From Stenotrophomonas maltophilia (lineage in GTDB: Bacteria; Pseudomonadota; Gammaproteobacteria; Xanthomonadales; Xanthomonadaceae): a stretch of DNA of 64,000 bases. This document shows, piece by piece, positions 27,670 to 35,783 of the stretch (within the stretch, counting starts at the first letter, position 1; each line of letters opens with the position of its first letter). Location: positions 2,604,001 through 2,668,000 of the forward strand of contig NZ_CP037858.1 of assembly GCF_006974125.1 (NCBI RefSeq). The letters run 5' to 3'. The notes beneath the pieces are model-generated. The model made no database searches. It saw only the letters and a program-made list of their open reading frames with translations, and was not told the DNA's origin. The position numbers were made by a program, and so were the translations under genes.

Positions 27670-28758
27670 ATGACCCGACTGCGCAAGATCATCCACGTTG
27701 ACATGGACGCGTTCTACGCGTCGGTGGAGCAGCGCGACGATCCGTCACTGCGCGGCAAGCCGGTGGTTGTGGCATGGCGTGGCGCCCGCTCGGTCGTATG
27801 CGCGGCGTCCTACGAGGCACGCGTGTTCGGCGTGCGTTCGGCGATGCCCGCCGTACGTGCCGAGCGCCTGTGCCCGGACGCGGTCTTCGTGCCGCCGGAC
27901 TTCGCGCGTTACAAGGCGGTGTCACAGCAGGTACGCGCGATCTTCCTGCGCCATACCGACCTGGTCGAGCCGCTGTCGCTGGACGAGGCCTACCTGGACG
28001 TGACCGAGCCGAAGAGTGGCATCGAACTGGCCACCGACATCGCCCGCACCATCCGCGCGCAGATCCGCGAAGAAACGAACCTGACCGCTTCAGCCGGGAT
28101 CGCGCCGAACAAGTTCCTGGCCAAGATCGCCTCGGACTGGCGCAAGCCCGACGGCCAGTTCGTGATTCCGCCGCAGCGCGTGGATGCGTTCCTGGCGCCG
28201 CTGCCGGTCAACAGGGTGCCCGGCGTCGGCAAGGTCATGGAAGGCAAGCTGGCCGCGCGCGGCATCGTCACCTGCGGTGATCTGCGGCAGTGGGCGCTGA
28301 TCGATCTGGAAGAAGCATTCGGCAGCTTCGGCCGCAGCCTGTACAACCGCGCACGTGGCATCGACGAGCGGCCGGTGGAACCGGACCAGCAGGTGCAGTC
28401 GATTTCCTCGGAGGACACCTTCGCCGAGGACCTGCTGCTGGAAGATCTGACCGAGGCCATCGTGCAGCTGGCTGGGAAGACCTGGAACGCCACGCGCAAG
28501 ACCGAGCGCATCGGCCACACCGTGGTGCTGAAACTGAAGACCGCGCAGTTCCGCATCCTCACCCGCAGTTTCACCCCGGAGCGCCCGCCGGAATCGATGG
28601 AAGAACTGCGCGACATCGCGCTGGCCCTGCGCGCCCGCGTCGACCTGCCGGCGGAGACCCGCTACCGCCTGGTCGGTGTCGGCCTTGGTGGCTTCCGCGA
28701 GAAGGAACCGGTGGTGCAGGGCGAATTGTTCGAGCACACCCAGACCGATCGCTCCTGA
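27670..28758 (+). CDS. dinB: DNA polymerase IV (Y family)
   Basis: 362 residues. The catalytic acidic residues are in IIHVDMDAFYASVE and LSLDEAYLDVT; SYEARVFGVRSAM is the finger region, PGVGKVMEGKL the helix-hairpin-helix, and the little-finger domain follows. The last residues (VVQGELFEH) resemble a beta-clamp-binding motif. It performs error-prone translesion synthesis. ATG at 27670 is the family start. I see no clear LexA box in the 190 bp upstream. Confidence 0.96.
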   Translation: MTRLRKIIHVDMDAFYASVEQRDDPSLRGKPVVVAWRGARSVVCAASYEARVFGVRSAMPAVRAERLCPDAVFVPPDFARYKAVSQQVRAIFLRHTDLVEPLSLDEAYLDVTEPKSGIELATDIARTIRAQIREETNLTASAGIAPNKFLAKIASDWRKPDGQFVIPPQRVDAFLAPLPVNRVPGVGKVMEGKLAARGIVTCGDLRQWALIDLEEAFGSFGRSLYNRARGIDERPVEPDQQVQSISSEDTFAEDLLLEDLTEAIVQLAGKTWNATRKTERIGHTVVLKLKTAQFRILTRSFTPERPPESMEELRDIALALRARVDLPAETRYRLVGVGLGGFREKEPVVQGELFEHTQTDRS

Positions 28759-28761
28759 TCG

Positions 28762-28812
28762 TTCATCCACGCACGGCGTGGATCTACGTGTCGACCAAGG
28801 TCGACACCCACC
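28762..28812. repeat. SMAG-type palindrome pair
   Basis: ATCCACGC/GCGTGGAT followed by CTAC, then GTGTCGACC/GGTCGACAC followed by CCACC. Both stems are used elsewhere in the window (22691, 19430). The pair lies directly after dinB and before element E1. Confidence 0.75.
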
Positions 28813-28861
28813 AAGAGCAGGGCATTCCATCCCGACAGGTTGCGCAGACATGCCATCCAGG

Positions 28862-29075
28862 CAGATCGCAGAGAACTGTCGAAGGCGGGGGGGGGGCGGT
28901 TGCGGGGGCGTGAGCGCCATGGATGGCGCGACCGAGCCTCCATGGACGGATTCACGGCGTCCCCCGCAACCGGACCCACCTCGCCATCCCACGGATAGCC
29001 GGCTGTTGCTGTTGCTTCGGCTGTTGCCGTGCATTGAGCAGGTGCAGGGCGCAGCCCTGCAAAAGCCCCCCCTAC
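28862..29075 (+). repeat. Element E1: composite hairpin repeat with 52-bp core
   Basis: Leading CAGATCGC...AACTGTCG, a left arm (28884-28908), a 52-bp core (28909-28960), a right arm (28961-28985, about 21 of 25 positions matching, the left arm holding a run of G), a TTGC-rich linker (~29003-29030) and a second hairpin GCAGGGC-GCA-GCCCTGC (29044-29060). In the core, P2 is 28914-28929 (loop ATGGAT) and P3 is around 28940-28949 (loop ATGGAC). It aligns along its whole length with E3 read on the other strand. With the preceding SMAG pair it fills the 318-bp gap after dinB; I see no gene there. Confidence 0.85.
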
Positions 29076-29076
29076 C

Positions 29077-29988
29077 TCATGGCCACTGCATCTCGCCCTT
29101 GGCCACCTTCGCACTCAGCTCCAGCGATGCCACGCCGTCCAGCTTCGGGTAGCGCGCCTGCATCGCTTTCACCAGCGCCGCACCGTCCTTGGCCTTGGCT
29201 GCCTCGGAATCGAACGCGCGGATGTAGTCCGCCGTGAACGCCAGTGCACTGGCATCCAGTGCCGCACCCGGCGCGTAGTGCCCCGGTACCACCACCTTCG
29301 GCTTCAGTGCCTGCAGCCGCTGCAGGGTCTGCAGCCAGTCGGCGTGCGACTTCGGCGTCTGCGTGTCGGCCATCCACACGTGTTCACCGGCCATCACCGG
29401 AATACCGCCGACGATCGCGCGCAGCGACGGCACCCACAGCACCGTGCGGTCCGGGGTCGGGCCATCGAGGCCGATCAGCGGCAGGCGCAGGCCTTCCAGC
29501 TGCAGGGCATCACCGTCCAGCACCTGCGGCACCACGATGCGTGCCGGCACGTCGGCGCCCATCTTCGGCCCCCAGTAGGCCAGCTTGCCGGCCTGGCTCT
29601 GCTGGATATGGGCAACGGTCTGCGCGGTGGCGACGATGCGTGCCTGCGGGAACGCGTCCTGCAGGGTAGCCAGGCCGAAGTAGTAGTCCGGATCACCGTG
29701 GCTGATGTAGATCGTGGTCAGCTGCTTGCCGCTGGCACGGATCAGCTCGACCAGCTTGCGCGCGTCGCTGGCGCCGAACTGCGCATCGACCAGGATCGCG
29801 TCATGGCGGCCTTCGATCAGCACCGAAGACACCGAGAACATCGCCTGCGGGCCCGGATGGAAGGTCTGCAGGTGCAGCTGGGATCTGGTCGCCGTGGCCG
29901 GCGCCGGCGTGGCCGAAGCGGCCATCAGCGGAGCACTGGCGAAGGCGGCGGCCAGCGCGAGGGGAAGCAGCAGGGTAGCGGTGCGCAT
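29077..29988 (-). CDS. Secreted metallo-beta-lactamase-fold hydrolase with altered metal motif
   Basis: 303 residues with a signal peptide (ATLLLPLALAAAFASAPLMAA). The fold is recognisable from SVLIEGRHDAILVDAQFG, YISHGDPDYYFGLATLQ and VVVPGHYAPGA. The metal motif reads S-H-G-D-P-D-Y-Y-F-G where most family members have HxHxDH, so the second histidine is Asp and the last is Tyr; the zinc site must differ or be partly lost. Role unknown; periplasmic. Single gene, preceded by the NmrA-like gene on the same strand. Confidence 0.88.
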   Translation of the reverse strand: MRTATLLLPLALAAAFASAPLMAASATPAPATATRSQLHLQTFHPGPQAMFSVSSVLIEGRHDAILVDAQFGASDARKLVELIRASGKQLTTIYISHGDPDYYFGLATLQDAFPQARIVATAQTVAHIQQSQAGKLAYWGPKMGADVPARIVVPQVLDGDALQLEGLRLPLIGLDGPTPDRTVLWVPSLRAIVGGIPVMAGEHVWMADTQTPKSHADWLQTLQRLQALKPKVVVPGHYAPGAALDASALAFTADYIRAFDSEAAKAKDGAALVKAMQARYPKLDGVASLELSAKVAKGEMQWP

Positions 29989-30114
29989 TGGGAATTCCTC
30001 GTGTCGGATGGGGAGCGGAGCGCGGGCTATGCCGGCGTCCTTGCCCGGCCCGCTGCGGGCCGTCGCAAGCGACGTTGGCAACGGCTCCTGCCGTTGCCTT
30101 CGGCTCTACAGCTG

Positions 30115-30143
30115 GGTAGCGCCGGGCCATGCCCGGCGGACGC
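30115..30143. repeat. SMAG-type palindrome
   Basis: GGGTAGCGCCGGGCCATGCCCGGCG: GTAG followed by a CGCCGGGC/GCCCGGCG hairpin. A related inverted unit is at 36369-36394. It lies between tandem minus-strand genes, just downstream of the NmrA-like gene; the 85 bases before it hold two further small hairpins. Confidence 0.7.
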
Positions 30144-30148
30144 CATGA

Positions 30149-30787
30149 TCAGTACGCGGCCGTGATGATCTGCTTCGGGTACTGCTGCGCTTCCAGCTCG
30201 GCGACGAACGCGGCGCCGTAGTCGGCGTAGCTGATGCGGCTGTGGCCGCTGGCATCAGCGAGGAAGGCCTTGGGCTGCACGCGGTACTGGCCGCGCTCTT
30301 CGCCCGGGCCGATTTCGGCGGCCGGCGAGAAGAAGGTCCAGTCCAGGTCGTCCACCGCCTGCAGGCGATTGAAGGCTTCACGATGGGCCAGCGCGTACGG
30401 CTTGTAGGCCTCCGGGAAGTTGGGGGTATCGACCAGCTGCACGCCCGGCGCGACTTCCAGGCTGCCGGCGCCGCCGACCACCACCAGGCGCGGTACACCG
30501 GCCTTGCGCGCGGCGGCGGCCAGCTGCGCGGCCACTTCGCCGACGCGGCCGATGTCATCGCCCGGACGCGGGCCATAGGCGCTGGCCAGAACGTCGTGGC
30601 CGGCGATGGCGGCGACCAGGGCATCCTGGTCATCCAGCGAGGCGATCACCGGATGGGCACCGGCCAGTTCGGCCGGAAGATCCTGCGCGCTGCGCACGAT
30701 GACGGTGAGTTCGTGGCCGTTGGCCAGCGCGTGGCGGGCGATCTGGCGGCCGATGTTGCCGGTGGAACCAACGAGGGCGATCTTCAT
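30149..30787 (-). CDS. NAD(P)-binding oxidoreductase (NmrA/YwnB-like)
   Basis: 212 residues. Rossmann start MKIALVGSTGNIGRQIARHAL, then a DQDALVAAIAGHDVL segment and VPRLVVVGGAGSLEVAPG, typical of short atypical SDR proteins of the NmrA-like/YwnB group. These bind NAD(P)H and act as sensors or reductases. It diverges from a LysR regulator (start 30896) with a shared operator-like palindrome between them, so it is the probable target of that regulator. Confidence 0.9.
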   Translation of the reverse strand: MKIALVGSTGNIGRQIARHALANGHELTVIVRSAQDLPAELAGAHPVIASLDDQDALVAAIAGHDVLASAYGPRPGDDIGRVGEVAAQLAAAARKAGVPRLVVVGGAGSLEVAPGVQLVDTPNFPEAYKPYALAHREAFNRLQAVDDLDWTFFSPAAEIGPGEERGQYRVQPKAFLADASGHSRISYADYGAAFVAELEAQQYPKQIITAAY

Positions 30788-30852
30788 GGCAGGACTCCGT
30801 GGGGTGGTATGGGGTGGGAATGGGGCCACTCTAGGCCGCTGCAGTCGCTCGA

Positions 30853-30877
30853 AAAACAGCGTATAACGCGCTTGTTT
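30853..30877. promoter_or_regulatory. Probable LysR operator between divergent genes
   Basis: Near-palindrome AAACAGCG-TATAACG-CGCTTGTTT, AT-rich against its surroundings, 19 bp before the LysR start and 65 bp before the NmrA-like gene. The arms differ by one inserted T. Role inferred from position. Confidence 0.45.
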
Positions 30878-30895
30878 GTTGCATGGATCGAGCAT

Positions 30896-31825
30896 ATGGA
30901 CCGATTGACCGCCATGACCGTGTTCGTCGAGGTGGCCGAGCGCGGCAGCCTCACCGCCGCCGCCGAGGTGCTGGACATGTCACGGGCGATGGTCACCCGC
31001 TACCTGGCCGAGGTCGAGGGTTGGCTGGGCGCGCGCCTGCTGCACCGGACCACGCGCCGGGTCAGCCTGACCGGCCCCGGCGAGGCGGCGCTGGTGCGCT
31101 TCCGGCAGATGCTGGCCATCGGCGAGGAACTGCACGGTGAGCTGGCCAGCGACGATCCCGAACCGCACGGCACGTTGCGGGTGACCGCCAGCGTGTCGTT
31201 CGGGCAGAGCCACCTGGCGCGGGCGGTGGCCGCTTTCGTCGCACGCCACCCGGCGGCGCGCATCGAACTGCTGCTGGTCGACCGCACCGTGAACCTGGTG
31301 GAGGAGCGCGTGGACCTTGCGGTGCGCATCGCCCGCCAGATCGATCCCAGCCTGATTGCACGACGGTTGGCCACCTGCCGCTCGGTGTTGTGCGCGACGC
31401 CGTCCTACCTGCAGGCACGCGGTACGCCTACCGCACCGGAACACCTGGCCGCGCACAACTGCCTGACCCATCACTACGTGGGCAAGAGCTTGTGGCAGCT
31501 GCACCGCGATGGCCGTTCACTGTCGGTGGCGGTGGGCGGCAACATCAGCGCCAACGAAGCCTCGCTGTTGCTGGAAGCGGTGCGTGCCGGCGCCGGCATC
31601 GCCATGCTGCCGACCTACCAGGTGGCGCCGCTGCTGCGCAGTGGCGAGCTGATCGAACTGCTGCCCGAATTCAGTCTGGACGAACTCGGCATTCATGCCG
31701 TGTACGCATCACGGCGCCAGCAGCCCGCTATCATGCGGCGATTCCTGGATTTCCTGGGCGAGTGTTTCGCCAGCCCGGCCTTCCAGGATCTGGATTGGCG
31801 CCCACCGGGCAAGGAGAACACATGA
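30896..31825 (+). CDS. LysR-family transcriptional regulator
   Basis: 309 residues. Helix-turn-helix at the start (MDRLTAMTVFVEVAERGSL, AAEVLDMSRAMVTRYLAEVE, LGARLLHRTTRRVSLT), then the usual periplasmic-binding-type effector domain. The protein resembles the regulator at 7123 in its DNA-binding half. ATG at 30896 is the LysR-typical start. Its stop overlaps the next methyltransferase gene (ATGA), so regulator and enzyme are cotranscribed, while the divergent NmrA-like gene is the likely target. Confidence 0.95.
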   Translation: MDRLTAMTVFVEVAERGSLTAAAEVLDMSRAMVTRYLAEVEGWLGARLLHRTTRRVSLTGPGEAALVRFRQMLAIGEELHGELASDDPEPHGTLRVTASVSFGQSHLARAVAAFVARHPAARIELLLVDRTVNLVEERVDLAVRIARQIDPSLIARRLATCRSVLCATPSYLQARGTPTAPEHLAAHNCLTHHYVGKSLWQLHRDGRSLSVAVGGNISANEASLLLEAVRAGAGIAMLPTYQVAPLLRSGELIELLPEFSLDELGIHAVYASRRQQPAIMRRFLDFLGECFASPAFQDLDWRPPGKENT

Positions 31826-32613
31826 ACCATGGACAGGCCTTGATCGACCACAACCGTGCTGCCTGGGACCGCCAGGCCAGCGAAGTGCGCGAATGGTCGC
31901 GCCCGGTGGAAAGTTCAACGATTGCCGCCGCGCGCGAAGGCCGCTGGCAGGTGCACCTGACGCCCCGTGCGTTGCCACTGGACTGGATGGGTGATGTGCG
32001 CGGCCGTCGCATCCTGTGCCTGGCCTCGGGCGGTGGCCAGCAGGCACCGGTGCTGGCCGCTGCGGGCGCCGACGTCACCGTGTTCGATCTCTCCGACGGG
32101 CAGCTGGAACAGGACCGCAGGGTCGCCGCGCGCGATGGCCTGCAGCTGCGCACCGTGCAGGGCGACATGCGCGATCTGCACGCCTTCGCCAACGACAGCT
32201 TCGATGTGGTGTTCCACCCGATCTCCAACCTGTACGTGCCCGACGTCCGGCCGGTGTGGACCGAATGCCGCCGCGTGCTGGCGCGCGATGGCATGCTGAT
32301 GGCCAGCTTCTACAACCCGGTGCTGTTCGTCGGTGCGCGCGATCCGCAGCTGGATGCACAGGGCCTGATCCGGCCGCAGTACGCCATTCCCTATTCGGAT
32401 CTGGAAGACCTGCCACCGGCCGAGCGCGAGGCGAAACTGGCACGGGGCGACGCACTGACCTTCGGCCACAGCCTGACCGAACTGATCGGTGGCCAGCTCG
32501 ATGCCGGCTTCATCATCGATCGCTTCATGGAAGACTGGCAGCCGCAGCCGCGTTTCCTGATCGATCGCTATCTGCCCACCTTCCTGGCTACCCGCGCGCG
32601 CCGGATCGGCTGA
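31822..32613 (+). CDS. Class I SAM-dependent methyltransferase
   Basis: 263 residues. SAM motif I is ILCLASGGGQQAPVLAAAGA, followed by VTVFDLSDGQLEQD (ribose contact) and GDMRDLHAFANDSFDVVFH (adenine contact), so a type-11 Rossmann methyltransferase of small molecules. The C-terminal region (PQPRFLIDRYLPTFLATRAR) is typical of a widespread YafS/UbiE-like subgroup of unknown substrate. AAGGAG precedes the ATG, which overlaps the LysR stop. Confidence 0.9.
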   Translation: MNHGQALIDHNRAAWDRQASEVREWSRPVESSTIAAAREGRWQVHLTPRALPLDWMGDVRGRRILCLASGGGQQAPVLAAAGADVTVFDLSDGQLEQDRRVAARDGLQLRTVQGDMRDLHAFANDSFDVVFHPISNLYVPDVRPVWTECRRVLARDGMLMASFYNPVLFVGARDPQLDAQGLIRPQYAIPYSDLEDLPPAEREAKLARGDALTFGHSLTELIGGQLDAGFIIDRFMEDWQPQPRFLIDRYLPTFLATRARRIG

Positions 32614-32677
32614 GGCGGATCGGCGCAAAAAACAGCGGCGTACAATGGACGGACCCACGTCATGCAGGTGCCGTCCC

Positions 32678-33346
32678 TTGTCGTATCCGTATCCGCTGGT
32701 CGTGTTCGACCTCGATGGCACGCTGGTCGACAGCGCTGCCGATATTGCCGAAGCGCTGAACCGCACGCTGGAGGACATCGGCGTGGCGCGTGTGCCGGAA
32801 GCCACCGTGCTGGGCTGGATCGGTGACGGTGTGGGTCGTCTGGTCGAACAGGCGGTGCAGGCCGCCGGCCGCGAGGTGGACCTGGCCGAGGTGATGCCGG
32901 TGTTCATGGTGCACTACCGTGAGTGCCTGCTGCGCAGCCCGCGGCTGTTCGATGGCGTGGGCGAAGCGCTGGCGCAACTGCGTGCGCGCAACGTGCCACT
33001 GGCGATCTGCACCAACAAGCCTGAAGCACTGGTGCCGCCGCTGCTGCAGCACCTGGGTATCGGTGATGTATTCGCGCTGGTACTGGGGGGAGATTCGCTG
33101 CCGCAGCGCAAGCCCAGCGGTGAGCCATTGCGGCACATCGCCGCGCACTTCGGGCTGCCGGTGGAGTCCTGCCTGATGGTGGGTGATTCGTTGACCGACT
33201 ACCGCGCCGCCGAAGATGCCGGCATGCCGATCGCACTGGTGCGCTACGGCTATCCGCGCGGCCTGGACCTGGCCACCGCGCATGCGGTGGCGGTGATCGA
33301 CGACCTGCGTGAACTGCCGGGGTTGGTCGCCGGTATCCCGGTGTAG
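32678..33346 (+). CDS. gph: Phosphoglycolate phosphatase (HAD superfamily)
   Basis: 222 residues. HAD motifs: VVFDLDGTLVDSA, AICTNKPE, KPSGEPL and MVGDSLTDYRAAEDAG, with the helical cap typical of Gph. It removes phosphate from 2-phosphoglycolate, a product of DNA 3'-end repair. The start is TTG at 32678 with AGGTG 7 nt upstream; an ATG at 32645 is in frame but lies inside the TACAAT box (32641-32646) taken as the -10. Alternative HAD targets remain possible. The TAG stop is part of a GTAG palindrome. Confidence 0.88.
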   Translation: MSYPYPLVVFDLDGTLVDSAADIAEALNRTLEDIGVARVPEATVLGWIGDGVGRLVEQAVQAAGREVDLAEVMPVFMVHYRECLLRSPRLFDGVGEALAQLRARNVPLAICTNKPEALVPPLLQHLGIGDVFALVLGGDSLPQRKPSGEPLRHIAAHFGLPVESCLMVGDSLTDYRAAEDAGMPIALVRYGYPRGLDLATAHAVAVIDDLRELPGLVAGIPV

Positions 33347-33402
33347 AGCCGAGCCCGTGCTCGGCTGCTTGAATGCATGAGCCGAGCATGGCTCGGCTCT
33401 AC
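33343..33402. repeat. SMAG palindrome dimer sharing the gph stop codon
   Basis: GTAGAGCCGAGC...GCTCGGCT at the left and AGCCGAGCATGGCTCGGCTCTAC at the right, so two hairpins face each other. The gph stop TAG (33344-33346) is the TAG of the left GTAG. The gap between convergent gph and btuB is filled by this dimer and a further short hairpin near 33437 (CGCCGGGCGATGCCCGGCG). Confidence 0.88.
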
Positions 33403-33460
33403 AGTAGACGCCATGCGTCGATGGCATCAGGAGGCGCCGGGCGATGCCCGGCGCGCTCCT

Positions 33461-35302
33461 TCATTTCGGCTGGTAACGCACGCTCAACTGGTACTCACGG
33501 CCGGGCTGGTTGAACCACGCCACGGTCTCATACCTGCGGTCGAACACATTGGCGGCACGTGCCAGCAGCGACCACGACGGCGTCAGCGCGTACTCGGCGC
33601 GCAGATCCAGCGTGCCGTAACCTCCCACCTTCACCATGTTGGCGGCATCGTCGTAGCGCTTGCCGGCACCCTGTACGGTCAGGCCGGCGCGGAAGTTGCC
33701 GAAGCGACGGTCGATGTCCAGGCGCGCGGTCTGCTGCGCGCGGCGTGGCAGCCAGTTGTCGAACTGGGTGCTGCCGCCGGTGCGGTTGCGCGGGTCGGTG
33801 TAGCTGAGCTGTGCGTTGATGTCGAAGCCGGCCAGCAGCACGCCGCCGGTCAGTTCGGCACCGCGGATGCGGGACTTCTCCACCTGCTGCATCTTGAAGG
33901 TCGCCGCATCGTAGGTGATCAGATCATCGATGCGGGTTTCATACACATCCAGACCCCAGTGCCAGCCCTGGCCCTGCTGCGAAACGCCCAGGTTGGCACT
34001 CTTGGATTTCTCCGGGTTCAACGTAGGCACGCCGCTCCACGGGTCGTACAGATCGCTGAAGGTCGGTGCCTTGAACGCCGTGCCATAGCTGGCGTTGACG
34101 CGCAGGCCGTGGCCCAGTTCCACGGCCCAGCCAACGCTGCCGGTAGCGTGGTTGCCGAACTGCTGGTTGTCGTCGTTGCGTGCGCTGGCCTGCAGCTGGT
34201 GGCGTCCGAAGCGGCCCTGGTACTGCACGAACACGCCGGTGTTGCGGCGACTGTCGACGAGGTAACCCGCGCTGCTACCATCCAGGTTGTCTTCGCTCCA
34301 GTCCACGCCTGCGCTCAGCAGCTGGCCCTCGGCCACGCCGAAATCGCCCTGCAGCGAGGCGCTGTCGCGATGGGTCTGTGCGCTGCCACGTGCACCGAAG
34401 TCGCCGAAGTTGTCCGACTCGTTGTCACTGCGGCCGACGTTGGCGGTGAATGCCAAGCGCTCGGACGGGGTGTAGCGCACCTTGCCGGCCAGCACCTGCT
34501 GGCGGGTTTCCGAATAGTTGTAGTAGCCGTCGTAGTGGTTCTTGCCGTCGGCGCGCAATGCGCTGCCTTCCACGTTCCACTGGTCGTTGAAGCTGTAGCC
34601 ACCGCGCAGGCTCTTGGACAGGTTGCGGTAGCCGTCGCGATCGGGCTCGTCGGCGAAACAGCCGGTGAACAGCGTGGCCGAGCCGCGGCAGGCATCGATG
34701 CCATCGGAATGCTGGTAGGCGATGTCGGCACCGAACCAGCCGCGTTCGCTGCCACCACCAATGCCGCCGCTGGCTTCGCGCAGCCCGTTGCTGCCGCCGC
34801 CGAGCTGGAAGTGCGGGGCGAAATCGCCCTGGTTGCGACGGGTGAAGATCTGGATCACGCCACCGATGGCGTCGGCACCGTACAGGCTCGACTGCGGGCC
34901 GCGAACGATTTCGACGCGTTCGATCTGCGCCAGCGGCAGGTCCTGGTACATGGCCAGGCCGAGGTCGGCGCTGTTGATGCGCACGCCATCCACCAGCACC
35001 ACGGTGTGGCCGGAATTGGTACCGCGCAGGAACAGCGAGCTCTGCTTGCCGAGGCCGCCGGCGTTGGTCAGGTTGATACCGGCGCGGCCACGCAGCAGTT
35101 CCTGCAGCGAAGTGGCCTGGCTGGATTCGATCTGCGCGCGGTCGATCACCTGTGCCGGCGCGATGCTGTCCTGCAGGGCGATCGGGGTGCGGGTGGCGGT
35201 GACCAGGATCTGGTCGAGCGCGGTGGTGGCCTCGCTGGCCTGGGCCAGCGCGGGCAGGGCGGCCAGCACGGCCAGGGACAGCATTCGGGACTGCAGCTTC
35301 AT
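33461..35302 (-). CDS. btuB: TonB-dependent vitamin B12 receptor
   Basis: 613 residues, the usual BtuB length. Signal peptide (MLSLAVLAALPALAQA), then a TonB-box region (LDQILVTATRTP), plug domain (ELLRGRAGINLTNAGGLGKQ, IERVEIVRGPQSSLYGADAIGGVIQIFT) and a beta-barrel ending in a C-terminal aromatic-rich strand (YQLSVRYQPK). It imports cobalamin through the outer membrane. The leader upstream contains a clear cobalamin riboswitch, which fixes the substrate with high confidence. Confidence 0.95.
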   Translation of the reverse strand: MKLQSRMLSLAVLAALPALAQASEATTALDQILVTATRTPIALQDSIAPAQVIDRAQIESSQATSLQELLRGRAGINLTNAGGLGKQSSLFLRGTNSGHTVVLVDGVRINSADLGLAMYQDLPLAQIERVEIVRGPQSSLYGADAIGGVIQIFTRRNQGDFAPHFQLGGGSNGLREASGGIGGGSERGWFGADIAYQHSDGIDACRGSATLFTGCFADEPDRDGYRNLSKSLRGGYSFNDQWNVEGSALRADGKNHYDGYYNYSETRQQVLAGKVRYTPSERLAFTANVGRSDNESDNFGDFGARGSAQTHRDSASLQGDFGVAEGQLLSAGVDWSEDNLDGSSAGYLVDSRRNTGVFVQYQGRFGRHQLQASARNDDNQQFGNHATGSVGWAVELGHGLRVNASYGTAFKAPTFSDLYDPWSGVPTLNPEKSKSANLGVSQQGQGWHWGLDVYETRIDDLITYDAATFKMQQVEKSRIRGAELTGGVLLAGFDINAQLSYTDPRNRTGGSTQFDNWLPRRAQQTARLDIDRRFGNFRAGLTVQGAGKRYDDAANMVKVGGYGTLDLRAEYALTPSWSLLARAANVFDRRYETVAWFNQPGREYQLSVRYQPK

Positions 35303-35423
35303 GGGGGACTCCAGGTGCCACGCACGCCCGCGTGGCGAAGGGGAGGAGCCGCGAAGGCAGGCACGCGCCGACGCCGCAGCGCGCGCCACGGTCATCCAGC
35401 GCCATGCCCACCGCATCGCGACC

Positions 35424-35608
35424 TGAGGCTTCCGGGCCGGTCTCCGGGCTCGCCGCCGGGTGGCGCGAGGCCACCGTCCAGGCGCCTTCCCATGCCTGTG
35501 GCACAGTGGCGTTGTTGCCTGGAACTGACGTGCTTACCGTTGCGGGGGCAGCGCCGGCCTGGCGTGGAATCACGCGTCACCGGCTTCCCGTTTCAACCTG
35601 CCGGCCGG
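35424..35608 (-). promoter_or_regulatory. Cobalamin riboswitch
   Basis: Read on the minus strand the region contains the conserved B12-box elements in order: GGTTGAAACGGGAAGCCGGTG, GCTGCCCCCGCAACGGTAAG, a GCCACTG segment, ATGGGAAGGC, and GAGCCCGGAGACCGGCC. It lies 120 bp ahead of btuB. When cobalamin is bound the leader should repress btuB expression. The region from 35303 to 35783 (481 bp) holds this element, the btuB leader and the start region of the phosphatase gene; I see no other gene there. Confidence 0.95.
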
Positions 35609-35783
35609 AGCCGCAGGTCACCTGGAAGTGCGCGCAGTCTACGGCATCGCAGGCAGTGCCGTTGCGTCGCGCCTGCACGACTGCCTTTGCTGTGCCTTTA
35701 GAATGGTTGCTCGATCCCGTGGTGCCGTTGCCGATGTCCGCCCGTTTTCCGCTGTACCTGCGTTGCCCGTCCGGGACGCGCGC

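Noticed and set aside
28887..28896. G run in E1 as a phase-variation tract
   Set aside because: It is in a non-coding arm with no frame or promoter to switch. It could also be a local sequencing uncertainty.
28759..29076. Insertion sequence remnant after dinB
   Set aside because: No transposase-like frame or target duplication; the content is explained by SMAG hairpins and E1.
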